The position numbers were made by a program, and so were the translations under genes. Below are positions 53,639-63,163 of a stretch of 64,000 nt of DNA, piece after piece. The notes under the pieces were generated by a model that saw only the letters and a list, made by a program, of their open reading frames with translations, made no database searches and had not been told where the DNA came from. The number at the start of each line of letters is the position of its first letter. Within the stretch, counting starts at the first letter, position 1. The stretch covers positions 1-64,000 of the forward strand of contig NZ_RMVE01000002.1 in the NCBI RefSeq assembly GCF_003865345.1. The letters run 5' to 3'. The stretch comes from Nonlabens xiamenensis (GTDB lineage Bacteria; Bacteroidota; Bacteroidia; Flavobacteriales; Flavobacteriaceae).

Positions 53639-54388
53639 ATGCGTATTTTATTTCTTATAAGTTGTTCACTCTTTCTAATGACGGCTACTGCACAAGACTA
53701 TATAACTGACGAGCAAATGGAAGAAACCGTTATGGTGGAAGATGATCAGGTCAAGCTCCTATATTTTACAGCACCCTGGTGTGGCCCCTGTCGCTATATG
53801 GCTCCTGTCATGAAATCAATCGCTGAGGACCCATCGGTCAATGTGAAGATTTATAAGATGAATACAGACGACAATAAAACCGATGACATCTTAAGGGTGA
53901 ATAGTATCCCTACCTATTTTTTTATCAAAAACGGACGCAAACTGGGACAAAGCGGTAGTGTGATGAAACGCGAGGATTTGGTCAAAATGATCGAGCGACA
54001 TGATCGCATGAAAGTAAGTGGAGATCGATTGGCCTATAAGGGAAAACCATCCCAATATGAATTGGTGGCCGGTGCACATGAAAAACTCTCCGTAAAAAAC
54101 CTGGAAACACTGTGGTATGCTCCCCATCAATTGAATGAGTTGGCCTGGAAGATTTACCAAAACCTTAGCGAAGAAAAAGATTTAAATTGTGCGCTGGTGT
54201 TGGCCAACCGCTCGATAGAACTAGAAACTTTTACCTCCAACCTGGAGACAAAGGCTCATTTGCTTTATAAACTTAACCAAAACGCACAAGCTAAAAAAGC
54301 CGCACTTAAAGCCAAACGCCACGCTCAGAAAAATGGTGATTTCACTGGAATCATTGATGAGCTATTAGATAAACTGGCAACAGAATAA
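53639..54388 (+). CDS. Exported thioredoxin-family protein
   Basis: 249 residues from the ATG at 53639, with a signal peptide (MRILFLISCSLFLMTATAQ). Thioredoxin domain with WCGPC at 47-51 and the cis-Pro segment VNSIPTYFFIKNGRK. The last 110 residues form TPR-like helices (about residues 150-245). A periplasmic disulfide role is likely. Its stop lies three bases before the convergent lipoprotein gene. Confidence 0.88.
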   Translation: MRILFLISCSLFLMTATAQDYITDEQMEETVMVEDDQVKLLYFTAPWCGPCRYMAPVMKSIAEDPSVNVKIYKMNTDDNKTDDILRVNSIPTYFFIKNGRKLGQSGSVMKREDLVKMIERHDRMKVSGDRLAYKGKPSQYELVAGAHEKLSVKNLETLWYAPHQLNELAWKIYQNLSEEKDLNCALVLANRSIELETFTSNLETKAHLLYKLNQNAQAKKAALKAKRHAQKNGDFTGIIDELLDKLATE

Positions 54389-54390
54389 AC

Positions 54391-55266
54391 TTAGAGCGAA
54401 CGTAAAAGCTCCTCCAGGCGATTCTGGCATTCTTTCTGCCGATCCTCATCAGCACCTGAAAGGGCCAAAGATCGGCAATCATACGCAATTCTACTCTGCT
54501 CATTAGGAGTTACTTGCCTCATCCAATCCAATTCTTCAACTAATAAACTGTCGGATACTAAAGCAGCAATCCTTAGTCTAGAAAAAGCAAAAATAGATTG
54601 TTTCTGATGATGATTAGGCAAGGTTTTAATAAGCTCATAAGCTTGCTCAGCAGAGGAATCCAAGGCCATACGCAAGCTTCTGTCTCGAATTATACTTGAA
54701 TTCTCCAACTCTCTCATCCGTCCGCGTGAACCGGAAATCACATAACGATCAACGTACTCTTTCATCATTTGACCGTAACTGAATCCGTAGAAAACATTGT
54801 AAATATTAACAATTTTCCATTCCTGGTCGCGATTTTTGTCCAGATACACAGTTAGATGATCGTAGACTTTGTTATTCTCCCGATTGTTGAAAGCATAATT
54901 AAGGCGATACACTTGATCCTTTTGATGAATATCAAAGAGTGTTGCTTCCATATTCCCTTCTCGCAAAATCATCATACTCTCATCAATCAGCGCATCAAAT
55001 CTACTGTCAAAAACGCTGTAGCCTAATTGACGATCTGTAGGCGTCAGGTTTTTAAAATCATTTCCCAATCGCCAGGCAAATAGTGACGGATCAAATATTG
55101 ATTTGATTTCGTAGGGTTGATAGGTGTTAAAAGCTTCTTCTAGATCAAAAGCTATTTGTTCAACTTCGGCCAATTCTTTTGGATCTTCCTCTGCAATTTT
55201 TTCAGATTCAGATCTACATGCCATCAAGCATAAACCAGCCGTCAGACCCCATATAAAATTCTTCAT
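54391..55266 (-). CDS. Hypothetical lipoprotein, 291 residues
   Basis: Lipoprotein signal MKNFIWGLTAGLCLMAC. The first part (about 40-170) has an NTF2-like/nuclear-transport-type look with YVDRYV at its end, the rest is helical. I do not recognise the family. It starts three bases after the MoxR-like gene and is thus probably co-transcribed with it. Confidence 0.65.
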   Translation of the reverse strand: MKNFIWGLTAGLCLMACRSESEKIAEEDPKELAEVEQIAFDLEEAFNTYQPYEIKSIFDPSLFAWRLGNDFKNLTPTDRQLGYSVFDSRFDALIDESMMILREGNMEATLFDIHQKDQVYRLNYAFNNRENNKVYDHLTVYLDKNRDQEWKIVNIYNVFYGFSYGQMMKEYVDRYVISGSRGRMRELENSSIIRDRSLRMALDSSAEQAYELIKTLPNHHQKQSIFAFSRLRIAALVSDSLLVEELDWMRQVTPNEQSRIAYDCRSLALSGADEDRQKECQNRLEELLRSL

Positions 55267-55269
55267 GTA

Positions 55270-56733
55270 TTAAATTCCTTTGACAAAATCACTGTAAAGA
55301 TCATTGAATTGATATCCTTGCGTAAAACGTTTTTTACTGAGTTTATCAAATTCAACCAGCGACCAAAGTATGAATTCCTTCATAAAATCACGATCAATAG
55401 CCAGAGTTTCTGGCTGGTACTTTTGGACCAAATCTTCCAAAGGCTCCACCTGTTCTAACAAAGCAATATAATCTGCTTCATTTAGTTCATCGAGTAATTC
55501 CAATCCATCGTTTTGAAAAAACCACTCAATTAACTTGTCATAGGGCGTTTCCTCATTGGCTTTGACCAGTTTCTTAATTTCAGGGAAATACTGAGGAAAC
55601 AATGTTTTGGTCGCCGCCCCAATCAGTTCTTGAGCAACAAACGCAGCTCCCTCCTGCTCCCCTTCATAAACGAGTTCGATTTTGCCGGTCACCGCAGGAA
55701 TCACACCTATGAAATCAGAAAATCTCACTTTAGTTTTTTGATCACCGTTCATCAGAGCTCTTCTTTCGGCGGCACTGAGTAAGTTTTCATAAGCAGTGAT
55801 ACTTAGCCGTGCACTTACCCCACTTTTTTCATCTACGTATTCGCTTTCCCTAGCACTAAAACTGATTTGTTCCAGCAGGTCTTTGGCCAATTCAGGAACG
55901 TAAACTTTTTCTTGGGTACGCTCGTCACTTTTGGCCTCTTGTTGGGTAATGGTTTTGGCGATATCGATACTGGTCGGATAATGGGTTAATATTTGCGATC
56001 CGATCCGGTCTTTGAGTGGAGTAACAATACTTCCTCTATTGGTATAATCTTCAGGATTGGCGGTAAATATAAACTGCATATCCAAAGACAATCTGAGTTT
56101 AAATCCCCTGATCTGAATATCTCCTTCCTGAAGTATATTGAATAGCGCTACCTGAATGCGCGCCTGCAAATCCGGAAGTTCATTGATTACAAAAATACAT
56201 CGATTGGCCCTGGGGATCATTCCGTAATGGATCACACGATCGTCTGCATAACTCAATTTGAGCCGAGCCGCCTTAATGGGATCTATATCACCAATGAGAT
56301 CAGCCACGGTAACATCTGGGGTGGCCAGTTTTTCAAAAAATCGGTCGTCCCGGTGCAACCAGGCAATGGGCGTCTGATAACCCTGTTCACCGATAAGTTC
56401 ACGAGCGGTACGTGAAATAGGATGATAAGGATCATCATGGATTTCACTGCCTTGGACATAGGGAATATATTCATCCAACAATCCAGTCATCAAACGGGCC
56501 AATCTGGTTTTGGCCTGTCCCCTTAATCCCAATAAATTAATATTGTGTTTGGATAAGATGGCCCGTTCAAGTTCAGGAATAACCGAATTTTCATACCCGT
56601 GAATGCCCTCAAAAGAATTAACGTCCTGTTCTATATTTTTAATCAGATTACTTCTGAGTTCGTCCTTGATGGATCTGGAGGTCCAGTCAGAAGCTTTTAA
56701 TTCTCCCAGGGTCTTGATTGTTGTGATGTCCAT
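55270..56733 (-). CDS. MoxR/magnesium-chelatase-like AAA+ ATPase
   Basis: 487 residues from the ATG at 56733 (17 residues shorter than the longest frame). Walker A GLRGQAKT at 69-76, Walker B-like RCIFVINELPDL, sensor segment FIFTANPEDYTNRGS, then the helical lid. Such ATPases normally remodel a partner VWA-domain protein. No VWA gene is adjacent; the next gene codes a lipoprotein. Target unknown. Confidence 0.85.
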   Translation of the reverse strand: MDITTIKTLGELKASDWTSRSIKDELRSNLIKNIEQDVNSFEGIHGYENSVIPELERAILSKHNINLLGLRGQAKTRLARLMTGLLDEYIPYVQGSEIHDDPYHPISRTARELIGEQGYQTPIAWLHRDDRFFEKLATPDVTVADLIGDIDPIKAARLKLSYADDRVIHYGMIPRANRCIFVINELPDLQARIQVALFNILQEGDIQIRGFKLRLSLDMQFIFTANPEDYTNRGSIVTPLKDRIGSQILTHYPTSIDIAKTITQQEAKSDERTQEKVYVPELAKDLLEQISFSARESEYVDEKSGVSARLSITAYENLLSAAERRALMNGDQKTKVRFSDFIGVIPAVTGKIELVYEGEQEGAAFVAQELIGAATKTLFPQYFPEIKKLVKANEETPYDKLIEWFFQNDGLELLDELNEADYIALLEQVEPLEDLVQKYQPETLAIDRDFMKEFILWSLVEFDKLSKKRFTQGYQFNDLYSDFVKGI

Positions 56734-56936
56734 ATACGCCGCAATATTTGAGTACAAAGTACGATTCGGCAGGCTGGCAGGCAATAATTAAAGAATGATT
56801 TAACGATTGTGTTTCCACTGACATGTCAAAACCTGGAAAAACGTTTTCCCCAGAAACTCTTCATGAGAATTTCCCTTCAAAAATTGAATAATGATTGATA
56901 TTTTACCACAACAACCTCTTCAAACAGTTAAATTGA

Positions 56937-57590
56937 AATGCTGGTCTTCAATACATACAGACCAAAGGTGCTTATTTTCAAGACATCCAATACGATGAAG
57001 ATAATATTTTCAACCGATCATTCTTTCTGGCAGCAGGAAGTAAAAATTTGAGTTCGAATTTTTCGATTAAAAAATACTTTGATCCTGTCTCGTCTAATAT
57101 CCAATTGAGTTTAAATGGAAGTTATTTGCAATACTTCAACATCATTAACAATTCAGATCTTCGCGACAATGAATTGTATAATCTCAACTCAAGCCTGGAA
57201 TGGAATACCAGTTTTGGTTTCCCTATCAACTTAAGTAACGAATTGATCTACAACTATACAGAATCAAGATTTGATAATGATGCAACCCAGTTCCGCACCT
57301 TGAATTACAATACCAAATTGATTCTGAAACTTAAAAAGTCCTTTACTTCCAGTCTAACTTCCAATTATTTTGATCCCAACTTGGGTAATCAGTCCGATCG
57401 TATTCATTTTATGGATTTTAATTTTCGTTATACTTCACCAACGGGAGATTGGAATATCAATTTGACCGCCAACAATATTCTTAATACCTCTTTTTATAAT
57501 CGCGTGGAATTAACCGATTTTACGCAATCAAGTTTTCAGAATCAATTGTTAGGACGAGTAATCATGCTCTCCACCGAATTCTCCTTTTAA
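56937..57590 (+). pseudogene. C-terminal remnant of an outer membrane beta-barrel / TonB-dependent receptor
   Basis: The frame is open from 56937 but lacks an ATG and a signal sequence; a TTG at 57048 is the first possible start codon. About 217 residues of alternating polar and aromatic strands (KYFDPVSSNIQLSLNGSYLQ and so on), ending in LSTEFSF with the terminal Phe of outer membrane barrels. The NNILNTSFYNR segment is typical of the end of TonB-dependent receptors. Upstream DNA has stops in all frames and no recognisable N-terminal part. It appears to be a decayed receptor gene. Confidence 0.7.
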
Positions 57591-57675
57591 ATTGACGTAA
57601 ATAGAAGCCTAATTAACTTGGAGAAGAATGGTCACCTACTTCTTGTGAGGCAAATCCTTAATTAATTGCTAGTAT

Positions 57676-59811
57676 TTAACTGATATACTTCCACAATCCC
57701 TTTTTGTTTTGAAGGAATTGCATCACCCGTTTGACATTAGCATGTTGTCGGGACTGTAATTGGGGATCTTCATGCAACAGACCTTTGGCCACTTCACGGG
57801 CGTGGGCAAGTATCTGGTTGTCTTTTATGATATCTGCCAGTCTTAAAGACATGACGCCACTCTGACGGGTACCCATCAAGTCTCCTGGTCCTCTGAGCTT
57901 GAGATCTACCTCGGCAATTTCAAACCCATCTGTAGTTGACACCATTGTTTCTAGGCGAGTTTTCGATTCTGTGCTCAATTTATGACCTGTCATCAAAATA
58001 CAATAACTCTGATCGGCACCACGACCTACTCTACCTCTTAATTGATGCAATTGGGATAAGCCAAAACGCTCGGCACTCTCAATGATCATTACACTGGCGT
58101 TGGGCACATTGACCCCAACCTCGATTACCGTAGTAGCCACCATAATCTGCGTTTCTCCCTTCACAAACCTTTCCATCTCATAATCCTTGTCTTCTGGTTT
58201 CATACGACCGTGAACAATACTGACCCTATATTCGGGCAGTGGAAATTCCCTCACCACACTTTCGTAACCGTCTTGAAGATCTTTGTAATCCAGGGTAGCC
58301 GATTCCTCGATCAGGGGATACACCATATATATTTGTCGGCCTTTTTTTATCTCGTCGCGTATAAAGGCAAAAACAGCTAATCTGTTTTTATCATACCTGT
58401 GTACTGTTTTGATCTCTTTACGTCCGGGAGGTAATTCATCAATGACTGAAATATCTAAATCTCCATATAGACTCATCGCTAAGGTACGCGGGATGGGGGT
58501 CGCAGTCATCACCAAAATATGCGGTGGCAGGTCATTCTTTTTCCACAACTTGGCTCGTTGGGCTACGCCAAATCGATGTTGCTCATCCACAATCGCCATT
58601 CCTAAATTAGCAAATTGCACTTTATCTTCAATTAATGCGTGGGTTCCAATCAAAATATGCAGACTTCCCTCTTCCAGCGCTTCATGGATGGGTTTACGAT
58701 CTTTTTTACTCACAGAACCTGTAAGCAAAGCCACCTCAATTTCAGTACCTGCCAATAGCTCGGCTACGCCCGTGTAATGCTGTTGTGCCAATATCTCGGT
58801 AGGTGCCATGATACAGGCCTGAAACCCATTATCAATAGCTAGCAAACACGTGAGTAGAGCTACGATGGTCTTGCCAGAGCCGACATCTCCTTGAAGCAAC
58901 CGATTCATATGGGATCCTGTACCCAGATCTGACCTTATCTCTTTAACTACTCTTTTTTGCGCACCTGTCAATTCAAAGGGTAAATGTTGCTGAAAAAAAT
59001 TGTTGAAATGTTCACCGACTCGATCAAAAACATAGCCTTTGATCTTTGTTTTGCGCACCCTATTTTGAATTAATAATTCCATTTGAATAAAAAAAAGCTC
59101 TTCAAATTTGAGTCGGTAAATAGAGGCTTGCAATTTTTCCTGAGAGGAAGGAAAGTGAATTTCTACCATGGCCTCGTTTTTAGGCATCAACCGCATGGCT
59201 TCCAACAAATGGGTGGGCAGTGTCTCTACAAATGATCCGTGGATCTCACTGTACAATCGTCTCATTAGTTTGACGATGTAGGTATTGGTAATCTTGCGTT
59301 TGGACAAGGTTTCTGTGCTGGGATAGATGGGCGTCATCGCGCTCCTTTTCCTGCTTTTATGGTCTCTGAGCAACTCGAGTTCAGGATGCGCCATACTGTA
59401 TTGCGCACCATATCGGGCTACTTTGCCAAAAGCTACATAGGGTTCATTGATTTTCAACATCTCCCGGATTTGCTTCTGACTGCGGAACCAAACCAATTCC
59501 ATTCTTCCAGAATCGTCGGCAAAAGTGGCTACCAGACGGGTGGACTTTCCAGTACCTGCTGTTTTGACGTTGATGATTTTACCTATTACCTGGACTTGGC
59601 CAGCTTCGGGAACTAATTGATTGACCTTGTAATATTTAGTTTTATCAATGTATCGATGGGGGAACAAATTGGCCAAGTCGCCATATGTCTGTATATGCAG
59701 CTCATTGCGCAACAATTTGGCCCGTTCCGGTCCTACGCCAGATAAATAGTCAATGGGAGTGGATAGGAAGTTTAGTGGCAATGCTACAGGTTGTTTTAGC
59801 GATACGACCAA
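57676..59811 (-). CDS. recG: ATP-dependent DNA helicase RecG
   Basis: 711 residues. N-terminal wedge domain (from about LSTPIDYLSGVGPERAKLL), Walker A GDVGSGKT, DEQHRFG as the DEAH-type motif, MTATPIPRTLAMSLYGDLD, and GRVGRGADQSYC. Remodels stalled forks and Holliday junctions. The start is uncertain: a TTG at 59811 is taken, but another TTG at 59778 lies nearer to LNFLSTPIDYL. Confidence 0.93.
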   Translation of the reverse strand: MVVSLKQPVALPLNFLSTPIDYLSGVGPERAKLLRNELHIQTYGDLANLFPHRYIDKTKYYKVNQLVPEAGQVQVIGKIINVKTAGTGKSTRLVATFADDSGRMELVWFRSQKQIREMLKINEPYVAFGKVARYGAQYSMAHPELELLRDHKSRKRSAMTPIYPSTETLSKRKITNTYIVKLMRRLYSEIHGSFVETLPTHLLEAMRLMPKNEAMVEIHFPSSQEKLQASIYRLKFEELFFIQMELLIQNRVRKTKIKGYVFDRVGEHFNNFFQQHLPFELTGAQKRVVKEIRSDLGTGSHMNRLLQGDVGSGKTIVALLTCLLAIDNGFQACIMAPTEILAQQHYTGVAELLAGTEIEVALLTGSVSKKDRKPIHEALEEGSLHILIGTHALIEDKVQFANLGMAIVDEQHRFGVAQRAKLWKKNDLPPHILVMTATPIPRTLAMSLYGDLDISVIDELPPGRKEIKTVHRYDKNRLAVFAFIRDEIKKGRQIYMVYPLIEESATLDYKDLQDGYESVVREFPLPEYRVSIVHGRMKPEDKDYEMERFVKGETQIMVATTVIEVGVNVPNASVMIIESAERFGLSQLHQLRGRVGRGADQSYCILMTGHKLSTESKTRLETMVSTTDGFEIAEVDLKLRGPGDLMGTRQSGVMSLRLADIIKDNQILAHAREVAKGLLHEDPQLQSRQHANVKRVMQFLQNKKGLWKYIS

Positions 59812-59912
59812 AGGTAACAGCTATCCAGCGAATAACCAATAGTCATAAATGTACCCACAAGACTCCTGAAATCTTGGGCAAAACATGTTCTAACTATTTA
59901 CTGGTGAAAAGA

Positions 59913-60509
59913 CTAACCTCTGCGTCGTTCCAACAAAATCATCATCATCAGCCCCAGCATAACGCGCTCCTTATCGTCCTCGTCAATATCTGCCGTTTTG
60001 ACCAATTCAAATTCCTTTCCAAAGAAAGAAGCTTGTTTTTTGAGTTTAACTACAATTTGTCCAGCCTTGTTGGTCACATTATAGGTCGGGTTAAACATAT
60101 ATCCTGTAAAGAAGCCTAAAACAGGTATCTCGCCTACCATAGAATCTGCAACACGCACCCAGGCATTGGCTTCCTGAACCTTGTACTGCGGATTATTATT
60201 TTGGTCTACAATATCGTATTCGGCTTTCCACATGCTGCGCCAGCCCTTTCTGGCGATCTTACCAATCTCGTTGCCATTAGCATCAAACATCGAGTAAGCC
60301 GCACTGAAATCCAACCATTTATTAGCCTTGATGGTAAACAGGACTTTGGATTTACTTTCATCGCTATAAATAGTAATCGCCTCCTTCAGCTTGAACATCT
60401 TTTGTTTGACATAAGCTATGGTTTGGCCAGAAGCGTTTTTGGCGGTAAAGTCATTGCTTAAGGTCGTAATCTTAAAAGAAAATCTAATGGGATATTGAAG
60501 GTTGAGCAT
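59913..60509 (-). CDS. LURP-one-related / tubby-like barrel protein
   Basis: 198 residues, cytoplasmic. A 12-strand barrel pattern typical of LURP-one-related and phospholipid-scramblase-like proteins: KITTLSNDFTAKNASGQTIAYVKQKMFKLKEAITIYSDE, then IGKIARKGWRSMWKAEYDI and a helix GEIPVLGFFTGYM. Role unknown in bacteria, perhaps membrane-associated. A palindrome copy lies 33 bases upstream of its start. Confidence 0.78.
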   Translation of the reverse strand: MLNLQYPIRFSFKITTLSNDFTAKNASGQTIAYVKQKMFKLKEAITIYSDESKSKVLFTIKANKWLDFSAAYSMFDANGNEIGKIARKGWRSMWKAEYDIVDQNNNPQYKVQEANAWVRVADSMVGEIPVLGFFTGYMFNPTYNVTNKAGQIVVKLKKQASFFGKEFELVKTADIDEDDKERVMLGLMMMILLERRRG

Positions 60510-60542
60510 GGGTGAAATTTGATGGCAAATTTAGTTTTTTTT

Positions 60543-60558
60543 CGCTTTCGCGAAAGCG
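60543..60558. repeat. Exact palindrome copy, intergenic
   Basis: In the 72-base gap between uvrD and the LURP-one-like gene. Confidence 0.95.
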
Positions 60559-60581
60559 GAATGATCCGTAAGTTGCTAATT

Positions 60582-62996
60582 CTAGTCCAGTAGTTCCAAC
60601 TTGGCAAACCTCAACAGCAATTTTTTGAGTCCGCCGACTTTGAAATTGATTTCCGCTTTCTTTTCTCCTCCTACACCTTCCAATCCTACCACTGTACCTT
60701 GTCCAAACCTGGCGTGTTCCACTTTCATTCCCGGCTTGAGATCTCCTTCAAATCCTGCTGGCGCGCTAGAGCTACCTGCTCGGTTGACCGGTCGCATTTT
60801 GCGCAATTTGCGAATTTGGTCCTCTGTGGGTTTATTCACACTGGGCGGCGTACCGTTTTTGGGTTTGGTCTGTCTAAGCTTGGACTTATCAGGTTCATCC
60901 CAAAGGTGATCAGACAAAGCGCTTTTGTATCGATATTCATCTGGCGGTGTGGTGTACTCCAGATATTGGTCGTCAATTTCTGTAATAAAACGGCTAGGCT
61001 CTGCATCAACCAATTTTCCCCAACGGTAACGGCTCAAGGTATAAGTCAGGTAAGCCTGATGCTCTGCCCTGGTCAGCGCCACGTAGAAGAGTCGGCGTTC
61101 TTCCTCTAATTCCTCCCTGGTATTCATACTCATACCGCTGGGGAACAAATCCTCTTCCATTCCAACTATATAGAGATAGGGAAATTCGAGTCCCTTGGAG
61201 AGGTGCACTGTCATCAGAGAAACCCGATCCTCATCACCGGTATCCTTATCCATATCTGTAGCCAGCGCTACATCTTCCAGAAATTCGGCCAGCGCGCCAC
61301 GTGCATCGGCAACCTCTTTCTGTCCATCCACAAAATCACGCATACCATTCAACAACTCTTCAATGTTTTCGATACGAGAAATACCTTCCTGAGACCCGTC
61401 CTTTTTCAATTCGGTCAGCAAGGCGCTCTTCTTGATAACGTATTCGGTCAGCTCAAAAACATTCTGTTCTTCTTCAAGGGCCTGAAAGCTCTTGATCATG
61501 GTTACAAAATTCTTGAGCTTGGTCTTGATTGAACTGCTGATACCGGCATCTACCCTATCGATGTTTTCTATCACTTCAAAGATACTGCGGTCGTAATGTT
61601 TGGCGGCTACGATCAAGCGATCCATGGTGGTACTTCCGATTCCGCGCGCGGGATAATTAATGACCCGTTTTAGCGCTTCCTCATCCTTGGGATTAATGAT
61701 CAGCCTCAGGTAGGCCAGTACATCCTTGACTTCCTTACGCTGATAAAAGCTGAGTCCGCCGTAAATACGATAAGGAATATCTTTTTTGCGCAAGGCATCT
61801 TCCATGGCACGGGATTGTGCATTGGTACGGTACAAAATGGCAAATTGGCTATTGTCCAATTGGTGTTGCATCTTGTTTTCAAAAATTGAGCTCGCGACAT
61901 ATCTACCTTCTTCGGCATCGCTCATCAAACGGTGCACGATAATCTTGGGCCCATCAGTATTGGCGGTCCAAACTACTTTGTCAAGTTTGGTTTTATTGTG
62001 CTCAATGATGGAATTGGCCGCCTCGACAATATTTTTGGTAGAACGATAATTTTGCTCCAGTCTGTACGCCTTGACCTCATCATAATCACGCTGGAAATTG
62101 AGAATATTATTGATATTGGCACCTCGGAAGGCGTAGATCGATTGGGCGTCATCACCCACCACACAAATATTTTGAAACTTGTCCGACAAGGCTTTAACGA
62201 TCAAATACTGAGAATGGTTGGTATCCTGATACTCGTCCACCAAGATGTATTGGAAACGATGTTGGTATTTGGCCAATACATCGGGAAAGCGATTGAGTAA
62301 TTCGTTGGTTTTAAGTAGCAGGTCATCAAAGTCCATCGCTCCAGCCTTAAAACAGCGCTCTACATATTCTTTATAGATTTCTCCAAACCTAGGTCTCCTT
62401 GCCATGGCATCAGCTTCCTGTAAGTCGGCATCGTTATAATAGGCACGAACGGTAATGAGACTGTTTTTTAAGGAAGAAATACGATTATGGATCTGTTTAT
62501 ATTTATAGACGTCTTTATCCAGCCCCATTTCTTTGATGATTGCGCTTACTAAGCGTTGGGAATCCTGAGAGTCATAAATTGTAAAATTAGACGGATATCC
62601 AAGCTTGTCAGCCTCCATACGCAGTAACCTGGCAAAAACCGAGTGAAAGGTACCCATCCACAAGTTCTTGGTTTCGCTAACCCCAACGATATCCCCAATA
62701 CGCTTTTTCATCTCCCTAGCGGCTTTATTGGTAAAGGTGAGAGCCAAAATATTAAACGGATCCACCCCTTGTTGCATCAGATAAGCGATGCGTATAGTCA
62801 ATACCCTGGTCTTACCGGATCCTGCACCGGCAATAACAATCATAGGTCCTTCTTTTTGTAATACAGGTGCGCGTTGGGCCTCGTTAAGTTGCGAAATAAA
62901 ATCCTCCAAAATAGCTTGTTTTTCCAGGGATAAAGATAAGCCTTGTACAGCTTTTGACCTTGGTTTTAGTACCTGCTTTCCGCTTGTTTTATCCAC
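60582..62996 (-). CDS. uvrD: UvrD/PcrA-type DNA helicase
   Basis: 804 residues. Superfamily 1A: QLNEAQRAPVL (Q motif), GAGSGKTR, LVDEYQDTN, GDDAQSIYAFRGA, LEQNYRS and LMTVHLSKGLEFPYLYIVG. The C-terminal tail has the RNA-polymerase/PcrA-type Tudor-like segment (KVEHARFGQGTVVGLEG). Unwinds DNA in repair. The N-terminal 35 residues before the Q motif are variable. Confidence 0.95.
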   Translation of the reverse strand: MDKTSGKQVLKPRSKAVQGLSLSLEKQAILEDFISQLNEAQRAPVLQKEGPMIVIAGAGSGKTRVLTIRIAYLMQQGVDPFNILALTFTNKAAREMKKRIGDIVGVSETKNLWMGTFHSVFARLLRMEADKLGYPSNFTIYDSQDSQRLVSAIIKEMGLDKDVYKYKQIHNRISSLKNSLITVRAYYNDADLQEADAMARRPRFGEIYKEYVERCFKAGAMDFDDLLLKTNELLNRFPDVLAKYQHRFQYILVDEYQDTNHSQYLIVKALSDKFQNICVVGDDAQSIYAFRGANINNILNFQRDYDEVKAYRLEQNYRSTKNIVEAANSIIEHNKTKLDKVVWTANTDGPKIIVHRLMSDAEEGRYVASSIFENKMQHQLDNSQFAILYRTNAQSRAMEDALRKKDIPYRIYGGLSFYQRKEVKDVLAYLRLIINPKDEEALKRVINYPARGIGSTTMDRLIVAAKHYDRSIFEVIENIDRVDAGISSSIKTKLKNFVTMIKSFQALEEEQNVFELTEYVIKKSALLTELKKDGSQEGISRIENIEELLNGMRDFVDGQKEVADARGALAEFLEDVALATDMDKDTGDEDRVSLMTVHLSKGLEFPYLYIVGMEEDLFPSGMSMNTREELEEERRLFYVALTRAEHQAYLTYTLSRYRWGKLVDAEPSRFITEIDDQYLEYTTPPDEYRYKSALSDHLWDEPDKSKLRQTKPKNGTPPSVNKPTEDQIRKLRKMRPVNRAGSSSAPAGFEGDLKPGMKVEHARFGQGTVVGLEGVGGEKKAEINFKVGGLKKLLLRFAKLELLD

Positions 62997-63033
62997 ATTT
63001 CAGGGATGAATGCCATGGGACGATTATTGTTAA

Positions 63034-63057
63034 ATCTCGCTTTCGCGAAAGCGAGAT
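63034..63057. repeat. Longest palindrome copy, 24 bp perfectly self-complementary, intergenic
   Basis: The exact 16-mer at 63038-63053 is extended by ATCT/AGAT on the two sides. Between uvrD and the glutamate-synthase-like gene. Confidence 0.95.
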
Positions 63058-63163
63058 CAAAACAACTCCTCAACACAGGATCATAAGGCTTGCTCTAAAA
63101 AATTAAACCTGCCCCCATGAGACATCACTCAAGTATTGTATTTTTAAGCTTTTAAAATTAATT

